A DNA stretch of 64,000 bases from Paenibacillus sp. JZ16 (lineage in GTDB: Bacteria; Bacillota; Bacilli; Paenibacillales; Paenibacillaceae): the NCBI RefSeq assembly GCF_015326965.1, contig NZ_CP017659.1, positions 7,143,001-7,207,000 on the forward strand, given 5' to 3'. Below the pieces are notes generated by a model. That model did no database searches. It had not been told where the DNA came from and worked only from the letters and a program-made list of their open reading frames with translations. Positions 43,601 through 54,213 of the stretch are shown in pieces (the first letter of the stretch is position 1; each line of letters begins with the position of its first letter). The translations under genes and the position numbers were made by a program.

Positions 43601-46600
43601 TTATTGCACGATTAATTGAAAACCGTTCTGAATGAAAAACAAATCAGGATGAGCGATATTTTTCGTTGTCAGATTGTTAAATGTTGCCGACCCATTGCCC
43701 GTATAGGTGTAAATTGCCGCACCTGGATGAGGATTCGAGAATCTGGAGGATGTGACCCCGTCAAGCCCCGTACCGTCAATATGGATGTTGTTAAATACGA
43801 TGTTCTGAAAACCGCCGCCATAACCAAGCTGAACGGCACTGCGCTGGGTGTTCAGGATATCGATGTTGGTAAACGTGACATTGCGGATCGCATCATTTGA
43901 CGCTTCCAGATCGATGGCGCCGCGCTCCCCATCGTACAGGTCTTTACTGGTTCCACTCCCAATGATCGTGGTATCGGAGAACAGAATGCCGGTATTGTTC
44001 TGGAAATGGTAACCCGGGAACACGGTATTCATTCGAATACCGGAACCGCCTACGGTGTCAACAATCAGGTTGTGAGTAGCCTTATGACCGCTTCCCCCAA
44101 AGAATGCGATAGCTGCCGCACGCCAATTATTTTCGATGGTGTTATAAGAGAAGTTGTTGTTAACGCCCGCAGGCGCGCCATTCACGTTACTCGTCCATAC
44201 GGCGAGACCATCGTCTCCGTTATTACGAATGCTGCTGTTACGTACAGTTGAATGGCTGGTTCCTTGGGCAAAATTAACACCGTCGGCAAGATTATTGCGG
44301 ATCCGGCTGTTTTCAATGATCAGCCCCTCCGCGATGATGGCTGGGGTATGCGCATAATCGCCTACCCAGAACCCACACTCAAAATGTTCAACCCACACAT
44401 TGTGGATTTTGGAGTTAGTGCCGAAGTTATCCATAAATCCCTTGTAGACTGCGTTTTGATTATAACGTGAACGCAGATTTGAGTTGAGGTAGATATGGCT
44501 GAAATCAAGCTGACCCGCGATCCGAAGCGATATCCCGCCAGAAGCGGCATTCGGGTTGGTAAATTGAATGTTTGTATGCCAAATGCCTGCCCCTATGATC
44601 TTGATGTCATCAATCATATTCCCAACCGAGCCGATCTTCCACATGTTGCCCAGATGGAATGTCCCCTCAGGAATGTATAAGGTTTTGCCGGTTGAAGCGG
44701 CAGCCTGCACAGCATCTTCAAACGCCGATAGGTCATCTTGGCCGTCGTTCGGCGTTGCACCGAAATCCGTTACGGATACCGAGTTAGCCGGGCGGGCGAT
44801 TGCCGCGGGGACCGGCTCGATTTCGATAAAATCAACGCCATATTCCAGGTTATCCGCATTGGATTTCTGAATACGGATTTGGTCACCCGGCTGGAGCGGC
44901 GTATCCATCTTCCAGTGTACTTCATCGAACCGGAAGAGCGGGCGTCCTCCACCTGGGGCGTCTGCAGGATGATCGCTGGAAAAATACTGCCAGCTGTAGT
45001 AAGAAGTTAATGGAACGGTTTTTTTCTTCGCACCATTTACATAAACGTCGAGCGAGCCGGTTAATCCCATGCCGTTTGATGAGTCCGGCATCGTATAGCG
45101 CATAGTGACGCCGGCTCCGCCCTCACCTGGTCGAACCGTCCACTCCAGATTGGACCCGTTGGAAGGAAGCGCGACATAACGCTGCCCGGATGCTTCCGAT
45201 GCTGTGAGCGCTTGATCGAATGTCGGTGCCGTCTTCAGCTGAGCTCCGCCGCCGCGTAATGCATCATCCGTATCGTATCGGGTATATGGCATACTGGCAC
45301 CGCGAGCGGAATATACCGTGAGATTCGCCTGGCTGACGTTGTTCTCCCGTTTGAGGGGTACTTCGTTTGTGTCGGGTGCCACGGTTGTTGTTACTGTATA
45401 GCTGCCATTTGCCGCTGTCCATGTGCCCGGAATATGGATAGGAGCAGAGGAACCTGCAGCGAGGGCGCCATCATAACTTCCGGTTAAGGTTTGAATCGTT
45501 GAACCGGCCGGATTTTTCAGAGCGACGGATATCGCATGGGATCCGCTTGCCGTGGCTTTGTTGCCCTGGTTCTTAAGATTAACGGTAAAGGCTACTGCGT
45601 TCCCTGCGACTGGAGTGGCGGGTGTCCATTGTACAGTTCCTACCAAATCGGAACTTTCAACGGCACCGATGACGAGCGGGGACGCATGCGAATAGCTGTT
45701 ATTTTCATCATTCTGTTCCATGATTTCATTATCCTCATCAACCTTGGCATTGACGGAATAGGATCCAGCGGCCTTGGTACCGACTTGTAGAGTTACCGTG
45801 GTGGAAGCACCTGCCGCGAGCGGAGCTACCGGGGAGGAGCCTGCTTTATCCGCATTTAAGTAATAATTGAGCGTCGTAGCCCCGGCTTCCACGGCCCCAA
45901 TGTTTTTAACCGTAGCACGGAGTGTAATGTCATCGTTTTCAATCGGAGAAGATGGGGTCCATGACATATCCGTAATGGTCAGGTCCGGATTCTGGGCGGC
46001 TGTGCCGTAAACTTCGAATTCCGCAATCTGCCCGGCCGGTGCGCCGGTATTGGACGTTATGTTTAATTGAAGACGTTTCACGGTTGCCGTTACGGGAATC
46101 GTCACAAAGTTGCCGGACGCGGGGTTGAACGTATAGGACTGCGTCGATACCAAATTGCTAAAATTTGTTGTGCTCTGATCATGTCCGAGCACTTGTATGG
46201 TTTGCGTGCGCGTGCTCCATGCCGGAGAAGGATTCAGCTTCAGTACGATGGAGGTGATATCGTGATTCGTTCCCAAGTCGAGCGTCAGGGTGCTTGGATT
46301 GCTTCCGCCTTCCCAGTAGGTTTGGATGTCGTTGTCGTTAGCTTGGGTTGCAGTGTACGTAAAGGTGCTTGAGGAGGCGGTAATCGGTTTGCCGCTGGCG
46401 ATATTGTTTCCCGTTGGAGGTGTTGGCGGGGAGACCGATGGTCCATAAATCTCGAACTCAGACAGCTGCGCAGCCGGCCACGTCGTGTTGCTGGTTACGG
46501 TCAGGCGAACATATCTCGTGCTCGCTTCATCAAAACGGATGGTCACCGAGTTTCCTGATGTAGAGGGGCTAAATTCATAGTCGGCCGAGTCCGCCAAATT

Positions 46601-46951
46601 GGAGAATGTCGAACCGTTCGAGCTGCCTTGTACGGTTAGCGTTTGTGTCCGAGACTCCCAGGTGGCAGGAAGTTTAAGAACGACCCGGTTGATGCTGGTG
46701 TCAGCGCCAAGATCGATTTGAATCCACTGCGGAAACGCATGATTGGTGCTTTCCCAGTACGAACCCTGATTGCCATCGATAACGTTAGCTGGCCCGTAGG
46801 TTTGGGATTGACCGCTTGCTGTTACGGCTTTGCCAAGCGAGAGGTTGGTTTCGGCTGCTGCCGAAACCGGGGTTGGCGGCACTGCGGCACTGCATACGAT
46901 AGATATCAGCATAGCCATGACAAGAGGCCATACCACGAGTTTGTTGCGCAT
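43601..46951 (-). CDS. Secreted multidomain alpha-1,3-glucanase (GH87 type)
   Basis: A 1116-residue exported enzyme. Signal peptide about 1-32 (cut near VSAAAETN), two discoidin (F5/8 type C) domains (about 35-175 and 185-320), two CARDB-type beta domains (about 325-545), a beta-sandwich module (about 555-735) and a right-handed beta-helix catalytic domain beginning VTDFGATPNDGQDD. In GH87 alpha-1,3-glucanases three aspartates catalyse; here Asp890 in NLADG and Asp913/Asp914 in NNGDDG have the same spacing I recall for Agl-KA of Bacillus circulans (1067, 1090, 1091). It would degrade fungal or dental-plaque alpha-1,3-glucan. I start it at ATG 46951 with GGAGGAGG upstream instead of a longer frame to 46978. 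Confidence 0.85.
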   Translation of the reverse strand: MRNKLVVWPLVMAMLISIVCSAAVPPTPVSAAAETNLSLGKAVTASGQSQTYGPANVIDGNQGSYWESTNHAFPQWIQIDLGADTSINRVVLKLPATWESRTQTLTVQGSSNGSTFSNLADSADYEFSPSTSGNSVTIRFDEASTRYVRLTVTSNTTWPAAQLSEFEIYGPSVSPPTPPTGNNIASGKPITASSSTFTYTATQANDNDIQTYWEGGSNPSTLTLDLGTNHDITSIVLKLNPSPAWSTRTQTIQVLGHDQSTTNFSNLVSTQSYTFNPASGNFVTIPVTATVKRLQLNITSNTGAPAGQIAEFEVYGTAAQNPDLTITDMSWTPSSPIENDDITLRATVKNIGAVEAGATTLNYYLNADKAGSSPVAPLAAGASTTVTLQVGTKAAGSYSVNAKVDEDNEIMEQNDENNSYSHASPLVIGAVESSDLVGTVQWTPATPVAGNAVAFTVNLKNQGNKATASGSHAISVALKNPAGSTIQTLTGSYDGALAAGSSAPIHIPGTWTAANGSYTVTTTVAPDTNEVPLKRENNVSQANLTVYSARGASMPYTRYDTDDALRGGGAQLKTAPTFDQALTASEASGQRYVALPSNGSNLEWTVRPGEGGAGVTMRYTMPDSSNGMGLTGSLDVYVNGAKKKTVPLTSYYSWQYFSSDHPADAPGGGRPLFRFDEVHWKMDTPLQPGDQIRIQKSNADNLEYGVDFIEIEPVPAAIARPANSVSVTDFGATPNDGQDDLSAFEDAVQAAASTGKTLYIPEGTFHLGNMWKIGSVGNMIDDIKIIGAGIWHTNIQFTNPNAASGGISLRIAGQLDFSHIYLNSNLRSRYNQNAVYKGFMDNFGTNSKIHNVWVEHFECGFWVGDYAHTPAIIAEGLIIENSRIRNNLADGVNFAQGTSHSTVRNSSIRNNGDDGLAVWTSNVNGAPAGVNNNFSYNTIENNWRAAAIAFFGGSGHKATHNLIVDTVGGSGIRMNTVFPGYHFQNNTGILFSDTTIIGSGTSKDLYDGERGAIDLEASNDAIRNVTFTNIDILNTQRSAVQLGYGGGFQNIVFNNIHIDGTGLDGVTSSRFSNPHPGAAIYTYTGNGSATFNNLTTKNIAHPDLFFIQNGFQLIVQ

Positions 46952-47178
46952 GTTATTTTCCTCCTCCAGAGTGTTCACTCGATACTTTTCGATTAAATGA
47001 GCTAATCGGCGAAAATATCCCCCTTTCCTAATCCTTTATCCCATTATAAAAATAGCGCCGCTTCGGAGATAAGATGTATTACTACGGAAAACGTGCGTGA
47101 TCCGAGCATCTTTTGGAGTGAAAGCAGGATGAAACAGCCATACTTACATTATTAAGCGTTGAAAGCGGGGGGGAACCC

Positions 47179-47901
47179 GTGGAGAAAGTAATACTGATCG
47201 CGGCAGATCATCAAGATCGGGTCCAGAGCGTTATGGAGATATTGGAACAATCGGGCTATAAGGTTAAACATGTCATGAATTATTCGGAAGTGGTCGCCGT
47301 TTTGCAGCGTTCAGGCGCAGACCTGCTGCTTATCGACAGCAGATTGCCGGGTATGAGCGAATTCAATCTCGTGGAGCGATTGACGGGCAAAAGGGAACAG
47401 ATCCCGATCATCATCATCGGAAATGACGGTTCTGATGAAGCCATTCAGGCATTGGAGGCAGGTGCCCATGACTACATCCCTAATGATAGAGATACAAGGG
47501 AGCTGTTGGCGCGTATTGCCAATTTACTGAAACTATTTCAGACTGGTCGCATGGAACAAGAAGAAGTCATCCGAATCGGAGATCTGGTGATCGATCCTCT
47601 GAGCCGGAATGTATCCCGAGCAGAGGAAGCGATCGAGCTGACTCATCGCGAATATGATCTACTGTTGTTTTTGGCTAGAAGGCAGGGGCAGGTATGCACG
47701 CGTGAGGATATATTAAAACAGGTGTGGGATTACGATTTCCATACAGGCACCAATGTGGTAGATGTTTATATTCTTCATCTGAGAGAAAAAATCGATCGAG
47801 GACGCAAACAAAAGCTGCTGCGAACGATTCGGGGAACCGGATATAAACTGCTATCGGAGGAAGAAATCAATGCTGCAAGCAAAAAAGACCGCCTTCCGTG
47901 A
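47179..47901 (+). CDS. Orphan OmpR-family response regulator with degenerate receiver
   Basis: A 240-residue protein with an N-terminal receiver domain (about 1-115) and a C-terminal winged helix (about 130-232; ELTHREYDLLLFLARRQGQV, then VVDVYILHLREKID and TIRGTGYKL). The phosphorylatable Asp is kept in LLLIDSRLPGM, but the strand 1 acidic pair is AD instead of DD, the conserved Thr/Ser is replaced in IIIIGNDG and the switch lysine is lost (HDYIPNDRD). Control by classical phosphorylation is therefore doubtful. No histidine kinase gene is adjacent. GTG start behind a G-rich stretch (GCGGGGGGGAA). Confidence 0.88.
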   Translation: MEKVILIAADHQDRVQSVMEILEQSGYKVKHVMNYSEVVAVLQRSGADLLLIDSRLPGMSEFNLVERLTGKREQIPIIIIGNDGSDEAIQALEAGAHDYIPNDRDTRELLARIANLLKLFQTGRMEQEEVIRIGDLVIDPLSRNVSRAEEAIELTHREYDLLLFLARRQGQVCTREDILKQVWDYDFHTGTNVVDVYILHLREKIDRGRKQKLLRTIRGTGYKLLSEEEINAASKKDRLP

Positions 47902-47921
47902 GAGGAAGACGGTCTTTGATA
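47883..47921 (+). terminator. Terminator overlapping the end of the response regulator gene
   Basis: Stem AAAGACCG with CGGTCTTT and inner CTTCC/GGAAG. The stop codon TGA is in the loop, and the hairpin also faces the convergent NlpC gene. Confidence 0.75.
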
Positions 47922-47960
47922 TAATTCTAATTCCATAGTAACAATGGAGTAATTAAACTA

Positions 47961-48455
47961 CTACAGTACGCGACGAGCTTTCAGGTAAGTTTTGCTCCAG
48001 TTGCCAGAAAGGCTGGAGATGGTTACGCCAGGCTTGCCGTAGGTGTGCAAAATTTTGTTGTTACCCATATATACGGCAACGTGAGTCACGTTTCGGCCAT
48101 TTGCACGGCTTCCGCTCGAGAAGAATACCAAATCGCCGGCTCTCAGGTTCGATTTCGATACCGCTTTACCCACTTTGGATTGAGCAGCAGATGTACGAGG
48201 CAGATTCACGCCGTATTTTTTGAAGATATGCTTCATAAAGGAAGAGCAATCAAATACTCTTGTAGTGGATGTAGATGCTCCGAATTTATAAGGTGTTCCC
48301 ATATATTGTTTACCGAAGTTAACGACTCGAGTTCCTGTGCTTACCGATGCTGCTTCTACAGGAGCTGGTGGTGCAACAGTAAGAACTGCCCCTACACCCA
48401 AAGTTGCGCTCAAGCTGATTACTACGGCCTTCTTAATCCAATGCTGTCGATTCAT
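47961..48455 (-). CDS. Secreted NlpC/P60 cell-wall endopeptidase
   Basis: A 164-residue exported cysteine peptidase that cuts within peptidoglycan stem peptides (gamma-D-Glu to diamino acid). A signal peptide (about 1-36, ending PAPVEAA) precedes a bare NlpC/P60 domain with Cys70 in FDCSSF, His125 in NVTHVAVYMG and His137 in ILHTYG. No SH3b or LysM targeting domain is attached. Site TTGGAGG before ATG. Confidence 0.93.
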   Translation of the reverse strand: MNRQHWIKKAVVISLSATLGVGAVLTVAPPAPVEAASVSTGTRVVNFGKQYMGTPYKFGASTSTTRVFDCSSFMKHIFKKYGVNLPRTSAAQSKVGKAVSKSNLRAGDLVFFSSGSRANGRNVTHVAVYMGNNKILHTYGKPGVTISSLSGNWSKTYLKARRVL

Positions 48456-48641
48456 GTTGTTATTACCTCCAAGCAGTTTTGTTTTTTGCGATGAACCGAG
48501 TATATCAGATTTGAAACCGACTATATTTTGGTTAATCGGCGCAAACCCTTGGGCCGCATGAAATGAAAGCGGATTATTAAAATATCATTAAAAGTTACAA
48601 AATATTAAGAAATGAGTGCAGTCGATGAGTTGGGAATGAGA
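48456..48641. other. Leader region of the NlpC gene
   Basis: AT-rich upstream region read on the minus strand. I searched for the ydaO-type c-di-AMP riboswitch common before such hydrolases and could not support one. TAATCGGCG at 48533-48541 recurs upstream of the glucanase (47003-47011). Confidence 0.35.
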
Positions 48642-48668
48642 AAAAACCCTTGATAAACAAGGGTTTTT
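48642..48668. terminator. Terminator of thiN
   Basis: Perfect 11-bp stem (AAAAACCCTTG with CAAGGGTTTTT) and ATAAA loop. It lies downstream of thiN on the minus strand and has T-runs both ways. Confidence 0.88.
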
Positions 48669-48723
48669 AGCGATGGATTTGATTGTTAACATTACCGTAT
48701 CAAAGATGACAAAATAGTAACGA

Positions 48724-49368
48724 TTAGCGGTCCTTACTCTGAATAATAAGGAGCAGACCGCCTTCGATCCGGACCGTCCCTTTGTCCTCAGCCAGCTTAT
48801 TGCTGACTCCTAGTGACTGCCCCAATCGCAATGTGGCGTCGTGGAGCGGGTACTCGAATCCTTCGAGATAAATCCCGGTAACTTCCGTAGTCAGCGGCAG
48901 CAGGGAGACATATGTAAACCCTTTGTTCTCGACAATGCAGCTGGAGCCTGTCAGGGTAATAAAATTGTTCTCATCTAATATAGAACACGGAATATGATGT
49001 TGGAGTCCGCGAATCAGCATGTGGATATTAGCCAGCGTGTGATCGAGGCGTGTCCCTGTTGCTCCCAGAATCATGATGGATTCGGGGGAATGCTCCAGTG
49101 CCAGCTCGAAGGCAAGCTCGGTGTCGGTTAAATTTTTATCGATCGGATCACAGTCAATCACCTTGCCGCTATTGGAGCGTATTCGATCCATCTGTTCTGG
49201 CGGAATGGAATCGAAATCTCCAACGGACAGGTCGGGTTTCATCCCATGTTCAATCAAGTAGAGGGCTCCGCGATCAGCCCCTATAATGAAGTCCCCGTTT
49301 TGAACCTCATCCAGGAATCGTGGTGACAACTCCCCACCTGTAAAGATCAGGACGCGAGTATGTTTCAT
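48724..49368 (-). CDS. thiN: Thiamine diphosphokinase
   Basis: A 214-residue enzyme that converts thiamine to thiamine diphosphate, the cofactor needed by the pyruvate dehydrogenase encoded further right. Family motifs are VLIFTGGELSPRFLD, IIGADRGALYLIEHG, LSVGDFDSIPP, DKNLTDTELAFE, and LGATGTRLDHTLANI. The start at 49368 (MKHTRVL) has AAGGAGG upstream; a longer frame to 49437 lacks a site. No TPP riboswitch is visible upstream. Confidence 0.93.
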   Translation of the reverse strand: MKHTRVLIFTGGELSPRFLDEVQNGDFIIGADRGALYLIEHGMKPDLSVGDFDSIPPEQMDRIRSNSGKVIDCDPIDKNLTDTELAFELALEHSPESIMILGATGTRLDHTLANIHMLIRGLQHHIPCSILDENNFITLTGSSCIVENKGFTYVSLLPLTTEVTGIYLEGFEYPLHDATLRLGQSLGVSNKLAEDKGTVRIEGGLLLIIQSKDR

Positions 49369-49498
49369 TATAATTCCTCCTTTTTCGAGAGAATTGTCAT
49401 TGTATTCTAGTATAGAGCAGTTTTCATGCTTGCACAATTTTAATAGGCACGGCTACAATGTAGTATGTAAATTGACGGGGGAGCGGGGGAACTGAATT

Positions 49499-50152
49499 TT
49501 GGACATGCATGTGTTTGACGTATTCAGTATCATTGGCACCATTGCGTTTGCCATGTCCGGAGCTTTTGTAGCTATGGAAGAGGAATACGATATTCTGGGG
49601 GTTGTGGTATTAGGTTTAGTAACAGCCTTCGGCGGGGGTATTATAAGAAACGTACTGATCGGCGTGCCGGTTACCACCTTGTGGGGACAGGGCGATTTAA
49701 TCATGCTCGCGATGATTTCAGTATTTGTAGCGTTTGTGCTGCCGCTCGGCTTGATTCAGCACTGGAAGAAAACGGAGGCGCTGTTCGATGCGATCGGACT
49801 ATCTGCCTTTGCGATTCAAGGGGCTCTATATGCTACGCAAATGAATCACCCCATGAGCGCGGTGATTGTGGCTGCTGTGCTTACCGGAAGCGGCGGGGGA
49901 ATGGTCCGCGATTTATTGGCAGGGCGGAAGCCGCTGGTACTCCGTGATGAGATCTATGCGGTGTGGGCCATGATAGCAGGGGTCGCCATCGGCCTTGGCG
50001 TGGCCACCAAGACTTGGGAGCTGCTTACTCTGTTTGTAGTGGTGATTGTATTCCGGATGCTGTCCGTGCTTTATAAATGGAGACTGCCCAGAAGGTCGCT
50101 GCACGAAGGCCATCCTACAGCAGCCAGTGGAAAAAAAGTCAGTTCAGGTTAA
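49499..50152 (+). CDS. TRIC-type trimeric cation channel family protein (UPF0126)
   Basis: A 217-residue membrane protein with seven predicted helices in two repeats. Each repeat carries the channel-family glycine motif: TAFGGGIIRNVLIG and TGSGGGMVRDLLAG. Bacterial TRIC homologues form cation (K+) channels; physiological role here is inferred. I keep the TTG start at 49499 because GAGCGGGGGA is 8 bases upstream; an ATG at 49505 is an alternative. Confidence 0.9.
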   Translation: MDMHVFDVFSIIGTIAFAMSGAFVAMEEEYDILGVVVLGLVTAFGGGIIRNVLIGVPVTTLWGQGDLIMLAMISVFVAFVLPLGLIQHWKKTEALFDAIGLSAFAIQGALYATQMNHPMSAVIVAAVLTGSGGGMVRDLLAGRKPLVLRDEIYAVWAMIAGVAIGLGVATKTWELLTLFVVVIVFRMLSVLYKWRLPRRSLHEGHPTAASGKKVSSG

Positions 50153-50232
50153 TGGATGGTAGGTAACGTCATGCATGAATTAGAATTTCCTCGTGAAATG
50201 ACGATGAATTATAGCGTGAAGGAGAGAGGATT

Positions 50233-50697
50233 ATGGTATCCGTCTTGTTTGTATGTTTGGGCAATATCTGCCGCTCGCCGATGGCGGAAGCGGTGCTGCG
50301 ACATAAAATTGAACAGCGTGGACTGCAGGATAAGATCAGCGTGGATTCTGCCGGCACAGGAGATTGGCATATCGGAAGCGTTCCCCATGAAGGAACCCGA
50401 AAGCTGCTGGACAGCTGGCAAATCAGCTACGAGGGAATGGTCGCCCGCAAAGTGGTAAGCCAGGACCTCGTCAAGTTCGATTACGTTATCGGCATGGATG
50501 ATTCGAATGTGACGAATTTGCGCAAGCTAGCGGGAGGCGACCAGGCCGCGATTCTGAAGTTTATGGATTTGCTCCCTGATGAAAAGCTGCGCGAGGTGCC
50601 GGATCCGTATTTCACTGGAAATTTTGATGAAGTGTATCGTCTTATTGATGCGGGGTGTGACATCTTACTGGACAAAATCATGAAAGAAAAGCTATAA
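50233..50697 (+). CDS. Low-molecular-weight protein tyrosine phosphatase
   Basis: A 154-residue phosphatase with the P-loop VCLGNICRSP (Cys8, Arg14) and the general acid in VPDPYFTG (DPYF). The size and motifs match YfkJ-type enzymes of Bacillota, often tied to stress or capsule control, but no tyrosine kinase is nearby. The start has AAGGAGAG upstream. Confidence 0.94.
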   Translation: MVSVLFVCLGNICRSPMAEAVLRHKIEQRGLQDKISVDSAGTGDWHIGSVPHEGTRKLLDSWQISYEGMVARKVVSQDLVKFDYVIGMDDSNVTNLRKLAGGDQAAILKFMDLLPDEKLREVPDPYFTGNFDEVYRLIDAGCDILLDKIMKEKL

Positions 50698-51004
50698 TCG
50701 ATTCGAACAAGCGGTGAGTCTACCGCTTTTTTGACGAGAATAATTGAAAGCGATACCAAGAAGAACGGGCTGCTGAACATAAAAGATGAACAATGCACAT
50801 TCCAGAAAAAATGCGCGGTTGTTCATCTTTTTTTGAAGTGAAGCAACAAAGAGCGCATAGCTTGCGCTTCCTGTTGCATCATAGGTATTCTTTTTTGCCA
50901 ACAGCTTTAAAGCGTAACTCGTAAAAAGTCCCCAGTGGGACAGGCCATGAACTTTGCTGTAACAGGTCATTTAGATAAGCCAACGGATTTTGCCAATCAA
51001 TCGA
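50698..51004. terminator. Intergenic region with three consecutive hairpins
   Basis: First a small terminator after the phosphatase (AGCGGT/ACCGCT with T6, 50708-50731). Then a stronger one at 50782-50835 (perfect 12-bp stem AAAGATGAACAA with TTGTTCATCTTT, followed by more T). Then a third hairpin at 50843-50877 (GCAACA/TGTTGC with inner GCGC). The flanking genes are convergent. No gene is seen inside. Confidence 0.7.
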
Positions 51005-51736
51005 TTAATCCAGGAAGTACATAAGAGCAGCAGGGAGCTCTTTTTGCCAGAATCCCCAAAGGTGACGGCCGTCTTTTTCAAGATAAGATATGGTGGCACC
51101 CCGTTCTTCCAGCAACGCCTTTGTTGAACGATTCAATTCAACGAAGTTATAGACACCTGTATCGGTTGCATAGTTGTCTTCTTGCAAGCCTACAATCATA
51201 TAGATGTCGAGCCAGGACAAATCTTTCTCTTCTCTGATCATATTCTGGGACTTCTCATAGAAGGCGCCGGACAAGCTGATGATTCGGGTGAAGAGATGCG
51301 GGTAACGCAAGGCTAGATGCACGGATACGCTTCCGCCAAGGGAGTCGCCGGCGAGTACTCTTTCGGCAGGCTCTTTGCGCACAGGATATTTTTGTTCGAC
51401 GAAGGGAATAATCTCTTCGGCGAAGCAGGATAGGTAAGCGTCGAACCTGTTGCCGAATGGCGCGTACTCCTCGGTGCGAACTTTGGTGTTCACTTCCACG
51501 CCTACAATGATGAACGGCTCCACGCCTTCTTCGAGAATGAGCTGGTTGGCCCAAGTCGCGATGCGACCAAAATTGAAGAATTCCTCTCCATCCTGACAGT
51601 ACACGACGGGATAGCTGAGAATTTCATTGTATCCGGGAGGAAGGTAGATGCGCAGCGTTCGATTCTCCTGCAGAAACTGGCTTTCAATCACTTCTTTTAC
51701 GATGGTTCGCTTCAATAAACGTTCATTCGTCATCAT
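51005..51736 (-). CDS. Esterase-family alpha/beta hydrolase
   Basis: A 243-residue hydrolase of the putative esterase (esterase D/enterochelin esterase-like) group. The nucleophile is Ser132 in GDSLGG, the oxyanion region is VVYCQDG and the catalytic His is in DGRHLWGFW. The N-terminus has no signal peptide, so it is intracellular. The substrate is unknown. Two adjacent ATGs (51736, 51733) follow AAAGGTGA; either may be used. Confidence 0.86.
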   Translation of the reverse strand: MMTNERLLKRTIVKEVIESQFLQENRTLRIYLPPGYNEILSYPVVYCQDGEEFFNFGRIATWANQLILEEGVEPFIIVGVEVNTKVRTEEYAPFGNRFDAYLSCFAEEIIPFVEQKYPVRKEPAERVLAGDSLGGSVSVHLALRYPHLFTRIISLSGAFYEKSQNMIREEKDLSWLDIYMIVGLQEDNYATDTGVYNFVELNRSTKALLEERGATISYLEKDGRHLWGFWQKELPAALMYFLD

Positions 51737-51835
51737 TCGTCACCTTTTTCGGGTTAGTTTTTGAAATGCGGTAAACAATAAGTTAAAATTACCCTGACAT
51801 GTTGAAGTTGGCTGCTGTTCTATGATGTTTGTCAT

Positions 51836-53057
<1,222 letters not shown>

Positions 53058-53060
53058 AAA

Positions 53061-53116
53061 TGACGGCCGATGATTGTCAAAGGTTTGATCCTGGATAATC
53101 ATCTGGTTTTGTCATG
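53061..53116 (+). repeat. Inverted repeat between pdhA and pdhB
   Basis: Nested arms: ATGAC/GTCAT outside, CC/GG, GATGATT/AATCATC inside. No T-run follows, so it is not a clear terminator; it may stabilise or process the message. Confidence 0.55.
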
Positions 53117-53206
53117 GCGGCATCAGGTCGGTTTTTGAACGTTTTGACATCGATATATACACTGGAATTTTTAGTGAACTGTATTTCTTAAGGAGGAAAT
53201 GAAGCA

Positions 53207-54184
53207 ATGGCACAAATGAACATGAAAGAAGCGATTCGCGACGCCATGCGCGTTGAATTGAGCCGTGACCCTAACGTTGTCATCTTCGGTGAAGACGTAG
53301 GTAATGTCGGCGGTGTTTTCCGGGTAACGGAAGGCCTTCAAAAAGAATTCGGGGAAGAGCGCGTATTCGATACACCGCTGGCTGAGTCCGCTATTGGCGG
53401 TTTGGCGGTAGGTCTCGGTATTCAAGGCTTCCGTCCGATCGCTGAAATTCAATTCGTTGGATTTATCTTTGAAGCGCTCGACCAAATCGTCGTTCAAGCA
53501 GCGCGTATGCGTTACCGTTCCGGTGGACGTTACAACTCCCCGATCGTATTCCGTACGCCATTCGGCGGCGGGGTTAAAGCGGCTGAGCTGCACACCGATG
53601 CACTCGAAGGTTTGATCACGCAAACCCCGGGTATTAAAGTTGTAGTACCTTCCAATCCTTATGATGCAAAAGGACTCATGATCGCAGCAATTCGCGACAA
53701 TGACCCTGTGTTCTTCATGGAGCACTTGAACCTGTATCATGCGTTCCGCGCTGAAGTTCCTGAAGGTGATTACACGGTTGAGCTTGGTAAAGCTAACGTG
53801 GTTCGCGAAGGAACCGACGTTACGATTATCGCATATGGTTTGATGGTTCATACCGCAACGAAAGCGGCGGACGAACTTGAGAAGAACGGAATCAAAGCGG
53901 AAATCATCGACTTGCGCACGATCTCTCCAATCGACATCGATACTGTGCTTGCTTCGGTTAAGAAAACCAACCGTGCCATCGTGGTTCAAGAAGCGCAAAA
54001 ATCTGCAGGCGTAGCCGCAGAAGTTATCGCTCAAATCAACGAGAAGGCGATTCTGCACCTGGAAGCTCCAGTGCTTCGTGTGACTCCGCCGGATACCGTG
54101 TATCCATTCGCGCAAATCGAGGACACTTGGTTACCTACTCCAGCACGTATCGTGGATGCCGTCAATAAAGTAATGAATTTCTAA
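53207..54184 (+). CDS. pdhB: Pyruvate dehydrogenase E1 beta subunit
   Basis: The 325-residue beta half of E1. It starts [15 protein letters not shown] and has [15 protein letters not shown], with the glutamate that activates the thiazolium ring, and [10 protein letters not shown]. Site AAGGAGG. It follows pdhA by 149 bases with the inverted repeat between. Confidence 0.97.
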   Translation: MAQMNMKEAIRDAMRVELSRDPNVVIFGEDVGNVGGVFRVTEGLQKEFGEERVFDTPLAESAIGGLAVGLGIQGFRPIAEIQFVGFIFEALDQIVVQAARMRYRSGGRYNSPIVFRTPFGGGVKAAELHTDALEGLITQTPGIKVVVPSNPYDAKGLMIAAIRDNDPVFFMEHLNLYHAFRAEVPEGDYTVELGKANVVREGTDVTIIAYGLMVHTATKAADELEKNGIKAEIIDLRTISPIDIDTVLASVKKTNRAIVVQEAQKSAGVAAEVIAQINEKAILHLEAPVLRVTPPDTVYPFAQIEDTWLPTPARIVDAVNKVMNF

Positions 54185-54213
54185 TAGCAGCAATTTCTAG
54201 GGAGGTTTTTCAG

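Noticed and set aside
48456..48723. c-di-AMP (ydaO-type) riboswitch before the NlpC gene
   Set aside because: Such hydrolases often have one, but I could not line up the conserved core with this leader.
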